Source: Erinaceus europaeus (taxonomy: Eukaryota; Chordata; Mammalia; Eulipotyphla; Erinaceidae). From it: a stretch of 64,000 bases of DNA. The position numbers were made by a program, and so were the translations under genes. Below are positions 1 to 11,372 of the stretch, one piece after another. Under the pieces are notes generated by a model that was not told the DNA's origin, ran no database searches, and saw only the letters and a list, made by a program, of their open reading frames with translations. Each line of letters begins with the position of its first letter. Position 1 is the stretch's first letter. The stretch is from assembly GCF_950295315.1 (NCBI RefSeq), contig NC_080176.1, positions 36,910,189 to 36,974,188 of the forward strand, in the 5' to 3' direction.

Positions 1-50
1 CCCCAAGCCTTCTCAATTTCTCTCTGTCCTATCAAGTGAAAAGAAAAAAG
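1..50 (+). repeat. 3' tail of a SINE cut by the window edge
   Basis: Contains 'caatttctctctgtcctatc', the usual 3' part of SINE-A/C copies, followed by an A-rich tail. Confidence 0.45.
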
Positions 51-160
51 GGGACAACAGGTACACTCAGAATAGCTAGAATAGGCCAATTCATAGAGAC
101 AGAAAGCATAGCAGTGATTTGCCAGGAACCAAGGAGAGGGAGAACAGAAAGTTACTATTT

Positions 161-453
161 GGGAGTTGGGCAGTAGCGCAACGGGTTAAGCGCAGGTGGT
201 GCAAAGCGCAAGCTGGTGAAAGGATCCCAGTTCGAGGCCCCCCAGCTCCCCACCTGCAGGGGAGTTGGTTCACAGGTGGTGAAGCAGGTCTGTAGATATC
301 TATCTTTCTCTACCCCTCTCTATCCTCCCCTTCTCTCTCCATTTCTGTCTGTCCTATCCAACAGCAAGGCAATAATAACAATAATAATAACTACAACAAT
401 AAAACAACAAGGGCAACAAAAAGGAATAAATAAATATTTTTTTAAAAAAAAAG
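161..453 (+). repeat. SINE-A
   Basis: Full-length copy with tRNA-like A and B boxes and the aacaa-type tail. Flanks 'aaagttactattt' and 'aaagttattgttt' look like a slightly diverged target-site duplication. Confidence 0.85.
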
Positions 454-699
454 GAAAGTTATTGTTTGATGGGTACAGAATTTCTGTTTAGGGTAATGAC
501 AAAGTTCTGGAAATGGCTAGTAATTGTACAACACTGGCAATGTACCAGTGCCATGTGAGATGCACATATGTGAACTACACATTCAAACACTGTTTACAAA
601 CTGCAAGTCTTATGTATATCTTACTACAAAAAGCATTTTAAATTTTACACAACATTAGAGAATAAACCAAATATCTTGTATGTGCATAATAACACCAAA

Positions 700-877
700 T
701 AGATTCCCTGGTCCAATTTCTATGTACTTAGGGAGAGTGAGAGGGTCACCAAAAGACCACTCTAACACGCATAGAGTCCCAGCTGGTGCTTGTCTGAGCT
801 GCCTCCACATAGTGCCTGGAATTGAACCCAGAGCCACATGCGTGGTAAGGTGTACACTCTGACAACTAGCTGGTCCT
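700..877 (-). repeat. Old tRNA-derived SINE, degraded
   Basis: On the minus strand it reads a tRNA-like head with 'gggttcaattcc' as a B box. Too diverged to assign to family A-D. Confidence 0.4.
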
Positions 878-895
878 TAAAAGGTTTTTATATAA

Positions 896-1169
896 GGAGT
901 CAGGCGGTAGCGCAGCGGGTTAATCACACGTGGCGCAAAGCACAAGGACCTGCTCGAGCCCCAGGCTCCCCACCTGCAGGGGAATCGCTTCATAAGAGGT
1001 GAAGCAGGTCTGCAGGTGTCTGTCTTTCTCCCTCTCTCTGTCTTCCCCTCCTTTCTCCATTTCTCTCTGTCCTATCCAACAACAACGACATCAATAACAA
1101 CAATAATAACTATAACAATAAAACAACAAGGGCAACAAAAGGGAAAATAAATAAATATTTTTTAAAAAT
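896..1169 (+). repeat. SINE-A
   Basis: Complete copy with aacaa tail. Flanked by 'aaaggtttttatata' and 'aaaggtttttacgta', a target-site duplication with minor decay. Confidence 0.85.
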
Positions 1170-1253
1170 TTAAAGGTTTTTACGTATGAACAATGACATT
1201 GCTCTTAAGATTTAAAATTGTGACTAAGGTTAATGCTTTTAAAACTATCATTA

Positions 1254-1382
1254 GGGGAGTAGATAGCATAATGGTTATGCAAAGAGACTCTCACGCCTGA
1301 GGCTCCAAAGTCCCAGATTCAGTCCCCCACACCACCATCAGCCAGAGCTGAGCAGTTCTCTGGTTAAAAAGTAAAATAAAAT
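1254..1382 (+). repeat. SINE-B
   Basis: Head 'tagatagcataatggttatg', end 'agccagagctgagcagt', A-rich tail. Flanks 'aaaactatcatta' and 'aaaattatcatta'. Confidence 0.85.
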
Positions 1383-1512
1383 TATCATTAGTAATTATAG
1401 AATTCACATCAGAAATTATAAAATCATCAGTTGTGAACACTGTAAAAATAGGAACCCCATGTTGACCATTCACATGAGGAACCCAGTCCAAAACTCAGTA
1501 ACCAGTTATCTA

Positions 1513-1660
1513 GTTTATTCATTTTAATTAATTTACTTATTTATTGCCTCCAGGGTTATTGCTGGGGCTCAGTGCCTGCACTACGAATCCACTGCTCCTG
1601 TGGCCATTTTTTCGATTTTCTCTTCTGGATAGGACAGAGTATATAAATATCATTAACTGC
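1513..1660 (-). repeat. SINE-A 3' fragment with hairpin module
   Basis: Minus-strand copy of the 3' module (gcctccagg...) followed by a short piece of SINE body; the head is missing. Confidence 0.6.
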
Positions 1661-1695
1661 TAACCCTATCGATCTGGCCTAGGATCTATCTAATT

Positions 1696-1921
1696 ATTTT
1701 TGTTTTTTTATTTAATGCCACCAGGTTATCATTGGAGTTCAGTGACAGCACTATGAATCCACTACTCCAGGCAGCCATTTTTTCCTTCTCCCCTTTTACC
1801 TTTCTTGTTTTATTAGACTGGATAGAGAGAAATTGAGAGGGGAAGGAAAGGTGGGGAGACAGAAAGACAGACACTTGAAGCCCTGCTTTACTGCTTGTAA
1901 TGCGACCTCCCTGCCCAAAAG
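1696..1921 (-). repeat. SINE-A fragment with hairpin module, diverged
   Basis: Starts with a degraded 3' module and continues through 'ggatagagagaaattgagag' into the core. The tRNA-like head is absent. Confidence 0.55.
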
Positions 1922-2154
1922 TAATTTTATTAAGCTGAGGACACCATACCATTGAAACACAAAATTATGACTTAATTAACTATTTCTTTCAATTAGCTAT
2001 GTATCTTGCACAGAATATTATTTCAAATATGAATTATGATGGAGTTGATCCAGGAAAATCAATCCAAATCTGTATTCCCAGGGCCTCTTCTAATAAAACC
2101 TCTTTGTACTAGTTTTTTGCTCTCCAGTTTCATATTTTCAGCAGAAGTCAAAAT

Positions 2155-2318
2155 TATTTTTTCCATTTTTTAATTTGTGATTAATAGTAGATTATAAGAT
2201 TATAAAATTACAGTGTATACCTCCACACCATACCCACCACCAAAGTTCTCTGTCCCCATCCTCCCACCTTCCAAAGATAACCACCATAGTTCCCACAAGT
2301 CTTAGAAGCCATTTGCTC
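2155..2318 (-). repeat. Probable LINE-1 3' end fragment
   Basis: Shares a layout of 'cacaccatacccaccacc' and 'tctgtccccatcctcccacc' with the LINE-1-like fragment near 22440. Assigned by similarity between those two places only. Confidence 0.35.
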
Positions 2319-2320
2319 TG

Positions 2321-2680
2321 TGGGTTGGGCAGTAGTGCAGAAGGTTAAGCGCACATGGCCCAAAGCGCAAGGAGCATCTTAAGGATCCCGGGAACCCCTG
2401 GATCCCCGCCTGCAGGGGATCACTTCACAATCGGTGAAGCAAGTCTGCAGGTGTCTATCTTTCTCCTCCAGCCCCCCTCCCCAGTCTCCCCCTCCTCTCT
2501 CGACTTCTGTCCTGTCCAATAACAACTACAGCAATAACAACAACAATGCTAACCACAACAACGATAAAACAACAAGGGCAACAAAAGGGGAAAAAAATAG
2601 CCTCCAGGAGCACTGGATTTGCAATGCAGGCGCCAATCCCCGACAATAACCCTGGAGGCAAAAAAAAAAGAAAGAAAAAA
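2321..2680 (+). repeat. SINE-A with hairpin 3' module
   Basis: Head, core and aacaa region are followed by the 60-bp module at 2600-2659, which starts gcctccagg and ends cctggaggc, then poly(A). Confidence 0.85.
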
Positions 2681-3047
2681 GAAAATGTTTGCTTGGAGAA
2701 GTCAAAATTATTAATATTTATTCTGGACACATTCTCAAAGCTTCTCTAAGCAAAAAGGATATGCCATCTCCTAGCCCTTTCTATGTTTTTCCATAAAAAT
2801 GTGACGGCTTTTCCGACCACCCAATATGCTGCCTTAACAGTGACAACAAATGTACTAGGTGATCTGACTTAGACACCGAATCAGAATTCTGGGTGGTCTA
2901 CAAGGGACACCATTGACAAAAATGGCAAAATGGGATATTACCTACAGAAAATATTATTCTAGCAATGTTGATTTCCTGATTTTGGGTTATATTTAGTCAT
3001 GTAAAAGAATGACCAGGCTCTTAGGAAATACATACTAAAGAACTTAG

Positions 3048-3322
3048 AGGGAATCGGGCGGTAGGGCAGCGGGTTAAGCGTAAGTGCAAAGCGCAAGGAC
3101 CAGCGTAAGCATCCAGATTTGAGCCCCTGGGTCCCCACCTGCAGGGGAGTTGCTTTACAGGCAGGTCTGCAAGTGTCTGTCTTTCTTTCCCCTTCTCTGT
3201 CTTCCCCTCCTCTCTCCACTTCTTTCTGTCCTGTCCAACAACAACATCAATAACAACAATAATTACAACAATAAAACAACAAGGGCAACAAAAGGGAATA
3301 AACAAATATTTTTTTAAAAAAA
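3048..3322 (+). repeat. SINE-A
   Basis: Complete copy flanked by 'aaagaacttaga' on both sides, a clear target-site duplication. The core is shortened: the second arm of the central hairpin is missing. Confidence 0.85.
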
Positions 3323-3803
3323 AGAACTTAGAAACAGAGGGAAGAAAAACTTTATGTGAAACATCCACTTAGAAATACTTCATGGAAAGAGTTATAGACC
3401 TGTATATGTGTACGTAAGTATTTATCAAGAGAGAATTATCACTGGGGGCTCTGAGTTAAAAGTATGGAAGCTCTTTGCACTACTTCTACCTCCTCTATAC
3501 GTAAGAAATAATTTTGAAATAAAAATATTAAAGCAATTTTAAAGCTGAGTTAATAACTCATTTATTTCTTCATATGGTTTAAAATAAAGCCAAATGGATG
3601 CAGTATAAACTATATACCTCAACCAAATTTTGTATTGTAGGAATAACACCCCAAGCTGTATTTGACTATTGAGTCTCCAGGTGGAAGGGAACTACTAGTC
3701 AAATAAATACTCCTATTCCCCAATATAACAACAAAAGACATTAAATCACATAAAAAGTAGTAGGATCTGGGTCATGAATTACACACAGAAGAAATTGCTG
3801 TAC
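3323..3803. other. Single-copy sequence downstream of TMEM241 exon 3
   Basis: AT-rich intronic sequence of TMEM241 (intron 3). I see no exon, repeat family or long open frame. Confidence 0.5.
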
Positions 3804-3881
3804 CTTGAATTTCTGTTGATCTCCACCCATCCCAGTTTCCATGACACATGAAGCAAAAGTCCACCAATCAATGTCTGCCAC
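3804..3881 (-). CDS. TMEM241: TMEM241 coding exon 3
   Basis: 78 bases between a TTTGTCAG acceptor and a GTACAG donor. Coding reads [18 protein letters not shown] then VEINRNS, ending with two bases of the next codon. The first base completes the Gly codon opened by exon 2. Confidence 0.93.
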
Positions 3882-6800
3882 CTGACAAAGAGAAGAGCCA
3901 AAGTAAACGTCACAAAGGCCTCAAACATCATCCTGAGACAGCAGATCTAAACAATCACACACACTTAGACACCTGATCCTTTCATGGCTCTTTCTCCCAC
4001 TCTCCTAACTACCATCCCAATTTTCAGACTCATCCTTCCTCAGCCTCTACTGTTTCTGAGTCAAGCTGTCCCCTTCAGTGCTGACACTGATACTCTTCTT
4101 GTCTCCTAGACTTTTCCTCAACAACCTGACCCACAGCCACCACTCTTCCTTTAATCTGCAAATACTTCTCAAGCTCCCACTGACAGATAACAAGTACAAA
4201 GTACTACTTCACTGTTTTAAACAGCTACTGATTCCTTCTGGTGCTGCAAGTGGCAGTTCTCCATTTCTTTCTTATCACAGATACTTGAGATCATGAAATT
4301 CACATGAGACATACTTCCTCAGCATATAGGTTAAAGGAGCACAGGTTTTTGTGGTTGGTTGGCTGGTTGGTTGGCTCTGCCAACCTGGGTCCTCATATGT
4401 GCACAATAAATTTTTTTTTAATTTTTAAAAATAATTTATTTCTTTATTGGGGAATTAATGCTTTACATGCAACAGTAAATACAATAGTTTGTACATGCAT
4501 AACATTCCCCAGATTCCCATTTAACAATACAACCCCCACTATTTCATTCATCATTTTTCATGGACCTGTTTTACTTTGGTGTAATACTCCAATTCCATTT
4601 CAGGTTCGACTTGTGTTTTCTTTTCTTATCTTGTTTTTCAACTTCGGCCTGAGAGTGAGATCATCCCATATTCATCCTGTTTCTGACTTATTTCACTCAA
4701 CATGATTTTTTCAAGGTCCATCCAAGATTGGCTGAAAACGGTGAAGTCACCATTTTTTACAGCTGAGTAGTATTCCATTGTGTATATATACCACAACTTG
4801 CTCAGACACTCATCTGTTGTTGGACACCTGGGTTGCTTCCAAGTTTTGGCTATTACAAACTGTGCTGCCAAGAACATATGTGTACACAGATCTTTTTGGA
4901 TGGATGTGTTGGGTTCCTTAGGATATATCCCCAGGAGGGGAATTGCAGGGTCATAGGGTAGGTCCATTTCTAGCCTTCTGAGAGTTCTCAAGACTGTTCT
5001 CCACAGAGGTTGGACCAATTGACATTCCCACCAGCAGTGCAGGAGGGTTCCTTTGACCCCACACCCTCTCCAGCATTTGCTGCTGTTACCTTTTCTGATG
5101 TATGACATTCTCACAGGAGTGAAGTGATATCTCTTGTTGTCTTTATTTGCATTTCTCTGACAATCAGAGACTTGGAGCATTTTTTCATGTGTTTCTCGGC
5201 CTTTTTGATCTCTTCTGTGGTGAATATTCTGTCCATGTCCTTGATCCACTTGGAATTTACTTTTGTATTTGGTGAAATACAGTGATTCAGTTTCATTCTT
5301 CTGCATGTTTCAACCCATTGTTTCCAACACCATTTGTTAAAGAGACTCTGCTTTCCCCATGTAATAGTCTGGGCATCTTTGTCAAAGATTAGATGTCCAT
5401 ACGTGTGAGGCCTCATTTCTGGGCTCTCAATTCTATTCCACTGGTCAGTGTGTCTGTTCATGTTCCAGTACCAAGCAGTTTTGATGACAATGGCCCTATA
5501 ATACAGTTTGAGATCTGGGAGTGTGATGCCTCCGGTTCTGTTCTTTTTTCTCAAGATTGTTTTGCCAATTCTAGGTCTTTTCTGGTTCCAGATAAACATT
5601 TGTAGCATTTTTTCTATTCTCCTAAAATATGTGCTTGGGATCTTGATGGGGATAGCATTAAATTTGTAGATGGCTCTGGGTAATATATTCATTTTGATGA
5701 TGTTAATTCTTCCAGCCCATGAACATGGAATATCTTTCCACTTCTTTGTGTCTTTTTCAATTTCTTTGAGTAGTGACTCATAATTTTCAGTATACAAGTC
5801 TTTCACTTCTTTGGTTATGTTTACTCCTAGATATTTTATTGTTTTTGTTGCTATAGAAAAAGGAACTGATTTCTGGATTTCAATTTCTTCTACCTTAGTG
5901 TTTGCATAGAGGAATGCCACTGACTTTTGAATGTTAAGTTTGTAGCCTGACACCTTACTGTATTGCCTGATGATTTCCAAAAGCTTCTTGCTGGAGTCCT
6001 TAGGTTTTTCCATGTATACTATTATGTCATCTGCAAATAAGGAGAGTTTGACTTCTTCTCTTCCAATCTGTATGCCTTTAATTCCTTGCTCCTGCCTGAT
6101 TGCTATGGCAAGAACTTCCAACACTATGTTGAATAGTGATGGTGATAGTGGGCATCCCTGTCTAGTACCTGATCTGAGGGGAAATGCTTCCAGTTTTTCA
6201 CCATTGAGTATGATGTTGGCTGTAGGTTTGCTATATATAGAGTCCACTATCTTCAGGAATTTTCCATCTATTCCCATTTTTTGTAGTGTTTTGATCATAA
6301 AGGGATGTTGTATTTTGTCAAAGGCTTTCTCTGCATCTATTGATATGACCATGTGGTTTTTGGTCTTGCTTTGTTGATGTGGTGGATCACATTGATTGAT
6401 TTACATATATTAAACCAACCTTGCATGCCTGGGATAAACCCCACTTGGTCATGATGAACAATCTTTTTGATATACTGCTGTATCCGGTTGGCTAGAATTT
6501 TGTTCAGTATTTTAGCATCAATGATCATCAGAGATATTGGTCTGTAATTTTCTTTTTTGGTTGTGTCCCTGTCTACTTTTGGTATCAGGGTGATGTTGGC
6601 TTCATAGAAGCTGGCAGGGAGTATTCCAGTGTCTTCAATCTTCTGGAAGACTTTTAAAAGTAGAGGTATTAGTTCTTCTTTGAAAGTTTTGTAGAATTCA
6701 TTTGTAAAACCATCTGGTCCAGGACTTTTATTTTTGGGAAGATTTTTGATAACTGTTTCAATTTCATTAGCTGTGATGGGCCTGTTCATGTTATCCACTT

Positions 6801-9800
6801 CCTCTTTACTTAGTTTTGGAAGTTGGTAAGTATCTAGGAAATCATTCATTTCTTCCAGGTTCTCTAGCTTGGTGGCATATAGTTGTTCATAGAAGCCTTG
6901 CATGATATGTTGAATTTCTGCAGTGTCTGTTGTAATATCTCCTCTTTCATTTAGTATCTGATTTATTTGGGTCTTCTCCCTTTTTTGTTTTGTGAATCTG
7001 GCTAAAGGTTTGTCGATTTTATTTACTCTTTCGAAGAACCAACATTTACTTTCATTGATCTTTTGTATGGCTTTCCTATTCTCAATGTTATTTACTTCTG
7101 CCCTAACTTTAATGATTTCTGTCCTTCTGGTTGCTTTAGGATTCCTTTGTTGTTCTTCTTCTAGGTCTTTAAGATGTGCAATCAGGCTGTTTATTTGTGC
7201 CTTTTCTTGTTTCCTAATGTGTGCTTGTATAGCTATGAACTTCCCTCTTAGGACTGCTTTAGCTGTGTCCCAAATATTTTGATAGCTTGTGTCTTCATTT
7301 TCATTGAACTCTCCAAACATTTTGATTTCTTCCTTGATTTCTTCTTTGACCCAGAAGTTGTTAAGAAGTGTACTGTTGAGCTTCCACATTTTCGGACTGT
7401 TACTAATCTTTTGTTGATTGTTAAGTGTTAGTTTAATTCCACTGTGGTCTGAGAAGATGCTTGGGATGATTTCAGTGCTCTTGAATAGGCTGATGCTGTC
7501 TTTGTGGCCTAACATATGGTCTATCCTTGAGAATGATCCATGTGGATTTGAGTAAAATGTGTATTCCAGTTTCTTGGGATGAAAGAAAATGTCCAATAGT
7601 TCTAGTTTATCTATCTCTTCATTTAGCTCCCTTATCTCTTTACTGATTTTCTTCCTGGATGATCTGTCAAGTTGAGATAGTGGGGTGTTGAAGTCCCCTA
7701 CTATGATTGTGTTTCTGTTAATATATTGCTGTAGCTCTTTCAGTAGAAGTTTGATGTATTTAGATGGCTTCTCATTGGGTGCATAGATACTAATAATTGT
7801 TAAGTCCTCTTGATTGACTGATCCTCTGAGCATTAAGTAGTGTCCATTCCTATCTTTTTTAATCTTATCTATTTTAAAGTCTATCATGTCAGATATGAGA
7901 ATAGCTGTTCCTGCCCTTTTTTGTGGGCCATTGGCTTGTATGATAGTTTTCCATCCTTTCACTTTAAGTCTGTGTTTTTCTTGTTGAGTTAGGTGAGTTT
8001 CCTGTAGACAACATATTGTTGGGTTGTGTTTTCTGATCCATCTTCCTACTCTGTGTCTTTTAATAGGTGAATTCAGGCCATTGACATTTATTGATATCAA
8101 AGATTGAAGATATTTTAACGCCATTCTTGTAGAGTTTTAGAGTATTCTGATATATGTCCTATTTGTGGTGGTCTGGTTGTTTATAGGAGACCTTTCAGAA
8201 CTTCTTTCAGGGCAGGCTTGGTGATGGTTGATTCTTTCAACTGTTGCTTGTCTGAGAAGGTTATGATGCCTCCATCTAGTCTGAATGACAGTCTAGCAGG
8301 ATATAGTATTCTTGGCTGAAAGCCTTTCTCATTGAGCACTCGATAGATATCTTGCCATTCTCTTCTGGCCTGTAGTGTTTGTATGGAGAAGTCTGCTGCT
8401 AATCTTATGGGTTTTCCTTTGTAGGTGACTCTTTGTTTTTCTCTTGCAGCCTTGAGGATCCTTTCTTTATCCTTATTCCTTTCCAATCTAAGTATGACAT
8501 GTCTTGGTGTATTTAGGTCTGGGTTAATTCTGTTTGGGACCCTCTGGGCTTCCTGAATCTTTATGTCTTTGATGTTGTCTAGACTAGAGAAGTTTTCAGC
8601 TATTACGGCCTGAAGAATGCTTTCTTCCTCTCCCTCTCTTTCTTCCTCTGGTAAGTCAATAATGCATATATTATTTCTTTTGAAGTCATCCCATAGGTCT
8701 CTGTTGTTGTTTTCAGCATCTCTTAATCTCTTTTTGAGATCTCTTACTTCTTGTTTAGTTGTCTCTAATTCATCCTCGATCTTGCTAATTCTGTCTTCAG
8801 CCTCACTGATTCTATTCTCTCTGCCCTCTACTGTTTTCTGGAGTTCATCTATTTGTTTCCCTGTTCTGATACTGTTTTAGCTTGTTCAACTAGTTGTGTT
8901 TTTAGTTCAGCTATTTCAGCTTTCAGCTCTCTAATAACCTTGAGATAGTTAGTGTTTTCTTCCAGAGTCTCATTTGTTGTTCCTGTATTTTTTTTTGTTG
9001 TTGTTCCTGTATTTCTGATTACAATTCTTACAACTCTTTACTCACTCCTGTGATTATTTCCTTAGTTAATGTTTGGATGTTGAACTTGTTATTTTGTGCT
9101 TCACCCTTTGGGGGGCTTTTAGCTGGACTGTTGTCCTGGTTCGTTTCTCCAATATTTCTTCTTGTTGGTTTATCCATTTTATATATTATGTTATGAGTTC
9201 CCTCTCTTAGTACTTTCCAAATTACTGATCACTATTTCCTGGATTGACTTGTGTCTAAGTGAGGTAATTAAAGGGTTCACAGTGGTGAAAGTTAACAGTT
9301 GTTTCAATAGTATTTTAATCCCTGAGTTGGAGCTCAGTGATTTAAAGCTTTTTTTTTTTCTTCTCTGTAGGCTATGGGAGCCTAAGGGCTTCTAACTATA
9401 AGTAGACTTCTTAACTTAATCACTGACTCCTAACCAAGAGATAAGGCAGGGTGTGGCAGAGATAATCCAGTGGTTATGCAAAGAGACTTTCACAGCCCCA
9501 CAGCTATGCCACCGAGGTACAGGTCTTCTCCTGAATTTCCTGGTTAGATCTCTGTCCCCTGGTGTCCCTCCCAGCTGCTGCTCCAGATTCAGAGGGCAGT
9601 AGCAATGGAGACTCAGAGTTGCACTTGGTGAGTCTCTGGGAAGTCCTCTCCTCCCTTCAGCTGTATTCTTGTTGGTGGGACAGACTGGAGGTGGTGTCTC
9701 AATTGATAAACCGCGGGACTGTTACCAGCCACTTAGTCTCTCCCTAGGCTCCTCTCTGTTACCAGCCACATGTGTTTGCACTCACTGGTAATTTGGTGGG

Positions 9801-11337
9801 TTCCTGTAGTCATTCTAGTCCTGTCTTGTTTCAGTCTCAGGTACTGTCCTTTGGTATTCCTAGTTGATCCGGGAAAGGAGAGGAAGAGAGGAGAGAAACA
9901 GCCTATCCATGCTTTAAGGAGCACTTAATGATGTTAGTTGGATATTTACTACACATACATAAAAAGTATAGAGAAAATACTCACCCCTGAAATAATGTAG
10001 GGTAGGTAAATTTCAAGACAGACAGGACATACTGAAAAAAAAAACCCTGAGATTAATGGACATTCTTAAATTATTGAGAATTGATAAACCATTGATATAA
10101 TCAAAGAATCAGAGAATTGACATAATCAAAGAAAGTCTTAATAGTAGAAACATAAGTATGGGCTTGGGGGATAGCATAAGGGTTAAGCAAAAAGAAGTTC
10201 ATGCTGTAGTCAACAAAGTTCCCATAAGTCAGAGCAGAAGGAGAGGGAAAAAGATAAATCTAAGTATTCTCAATGGGTCAGGCATATCACTGAGTCAGGA
10301 GAACATATTCACGCAGTACTGTACACAGGGACCAGGAGAACACAGACACGCAGTACTGTGCACAGGGACCAGGAGAACACAGACACGCAGTATTGTGCAC
10401 AAGGACCAAGATAACACAGACATGCAGTACTGTGCACAGGGACCAGGAGAACACAGACATGCAGTACTGTGCACAAAGACCAGAACACAGACACACAGTA
10501 CTGTGCACAGGGACCAGGAGAACACAGACATGCAGTACTGTGTACAAAGAACAGAACACAGACACACAGTACTGTGCACAAGGACCAGGAGAACACAGAC
10601 ACACAGTACTGTGCACAAGGACCAGGAGAACACAGACACGTAGTACTGTGCACAGGGACCAGGAGAACACAGACACGCAGTACTGTGCACAAGGACCAAG
10701 AGAACACAGACATGCAGTACTGTGCACAAGAACCAGGAGAACATAGACACGCAGTACTGTGCACAGGGACCAGGAGAACACAGACATGCAGTACTGCGCA
10801 CAGGACCAGGAGAACACATTCATAGCAGTAGAGACAAGGAATCTAAAGAGAATCAGAGGGGGAAAGCCTGGAGGAAGAGGAGGACTCAGCACAGCAGGTG
10901 TTGGGAGTGGGGTACAAAGAGCTACCACAGAAAGATAATGCTATGCACTCATTTGACAGTAATTGCCTTATAAATATTTATTATCTCCCCCAGTACAGTG
11001 ATTTGAAAAGAGAAGGAAAAGGAAAGGAATGAAGAGGAGAGAAGATAAAAGAAGAACAAAGAAAAGCATCATCATCTTTTATCGTTTCTCTTTCACTTTC
11101 AAGGTTTTGTCTAGTTTTTGCATCCTAAGAATATGTTTCTAGTTAGTTCTAGTTAGTTCTAGTTAGTTTTTTTTTTTTTTTAACCAAAGCACTGCTTAGC
11201 TCTGGCTTATGGTGGCACAGGGATGAGAGTCTCTTTGTATAACCACTATGCTATCTCCCTTGGCCCCTGCATTTTTTTTGAAGAATTTTTGTTAATCAAG
11301 CTAAAGTAACCAGCTCCTATAAGCTTGTATTTCTGTT

Positions 11338-11372
<35 letters not shown>

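Larger units (their letters stand above)
4411..9914 (-). mobile_element. Near full-length LINE-1 retrotransposon
   Basis: About 5.5 kb on the minus strand. The order is 5' UTR (9914-9178), ORF1 (9177-8181, damaged), a 56-base spacer, ORF2 (8124-4638, two frameshifts), a short 3' UTR with AATAAAGAAATAAA near the end, and an A tail (T-run at 4411-4419). ORF2 is long and has few lesions, so the insertion looks fairly young. It lies in sense orientation inside TMEM241 intron 2. The 9-mer 'aaggagcac' abuts the 5' end (9916-9924) and recurs at 4334-4342, 68 bases beyond the tail. Confidence 0.95.

Noticed and set aside
1254..1330. Functional tRNA gene
   Set aside because: A and B boxes are present here and in many other places, but each belongs to a SINE with A-rich tail; no cloverleaf with intact anticodon arm was found.
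1..3800. TMEM241 exon 4
   Set aside because: I looked on the minus strand for an acceptor followed by the expected hydrophobic segment and found none; it is probably left of the window.
4638..8124. Retrovirus-like pol gene
   Set aside because: Reverse transcriptase and endonuclease are of LINE-1 type, with an APE-like nuclease first and no protease, integrase or LTRs.
10314..10824. CRISPR array
   Set aside because: Units are contiguous with no unique spacers, and the host is a mammal.
10158..10973. Long overlapping open frames on both strands over the tandem repeat
   Set aside because: The 37-bp unit is not a multiple of three and is stop-poor, so frames stay open by periodicity. No start context, splice sites or known protein.
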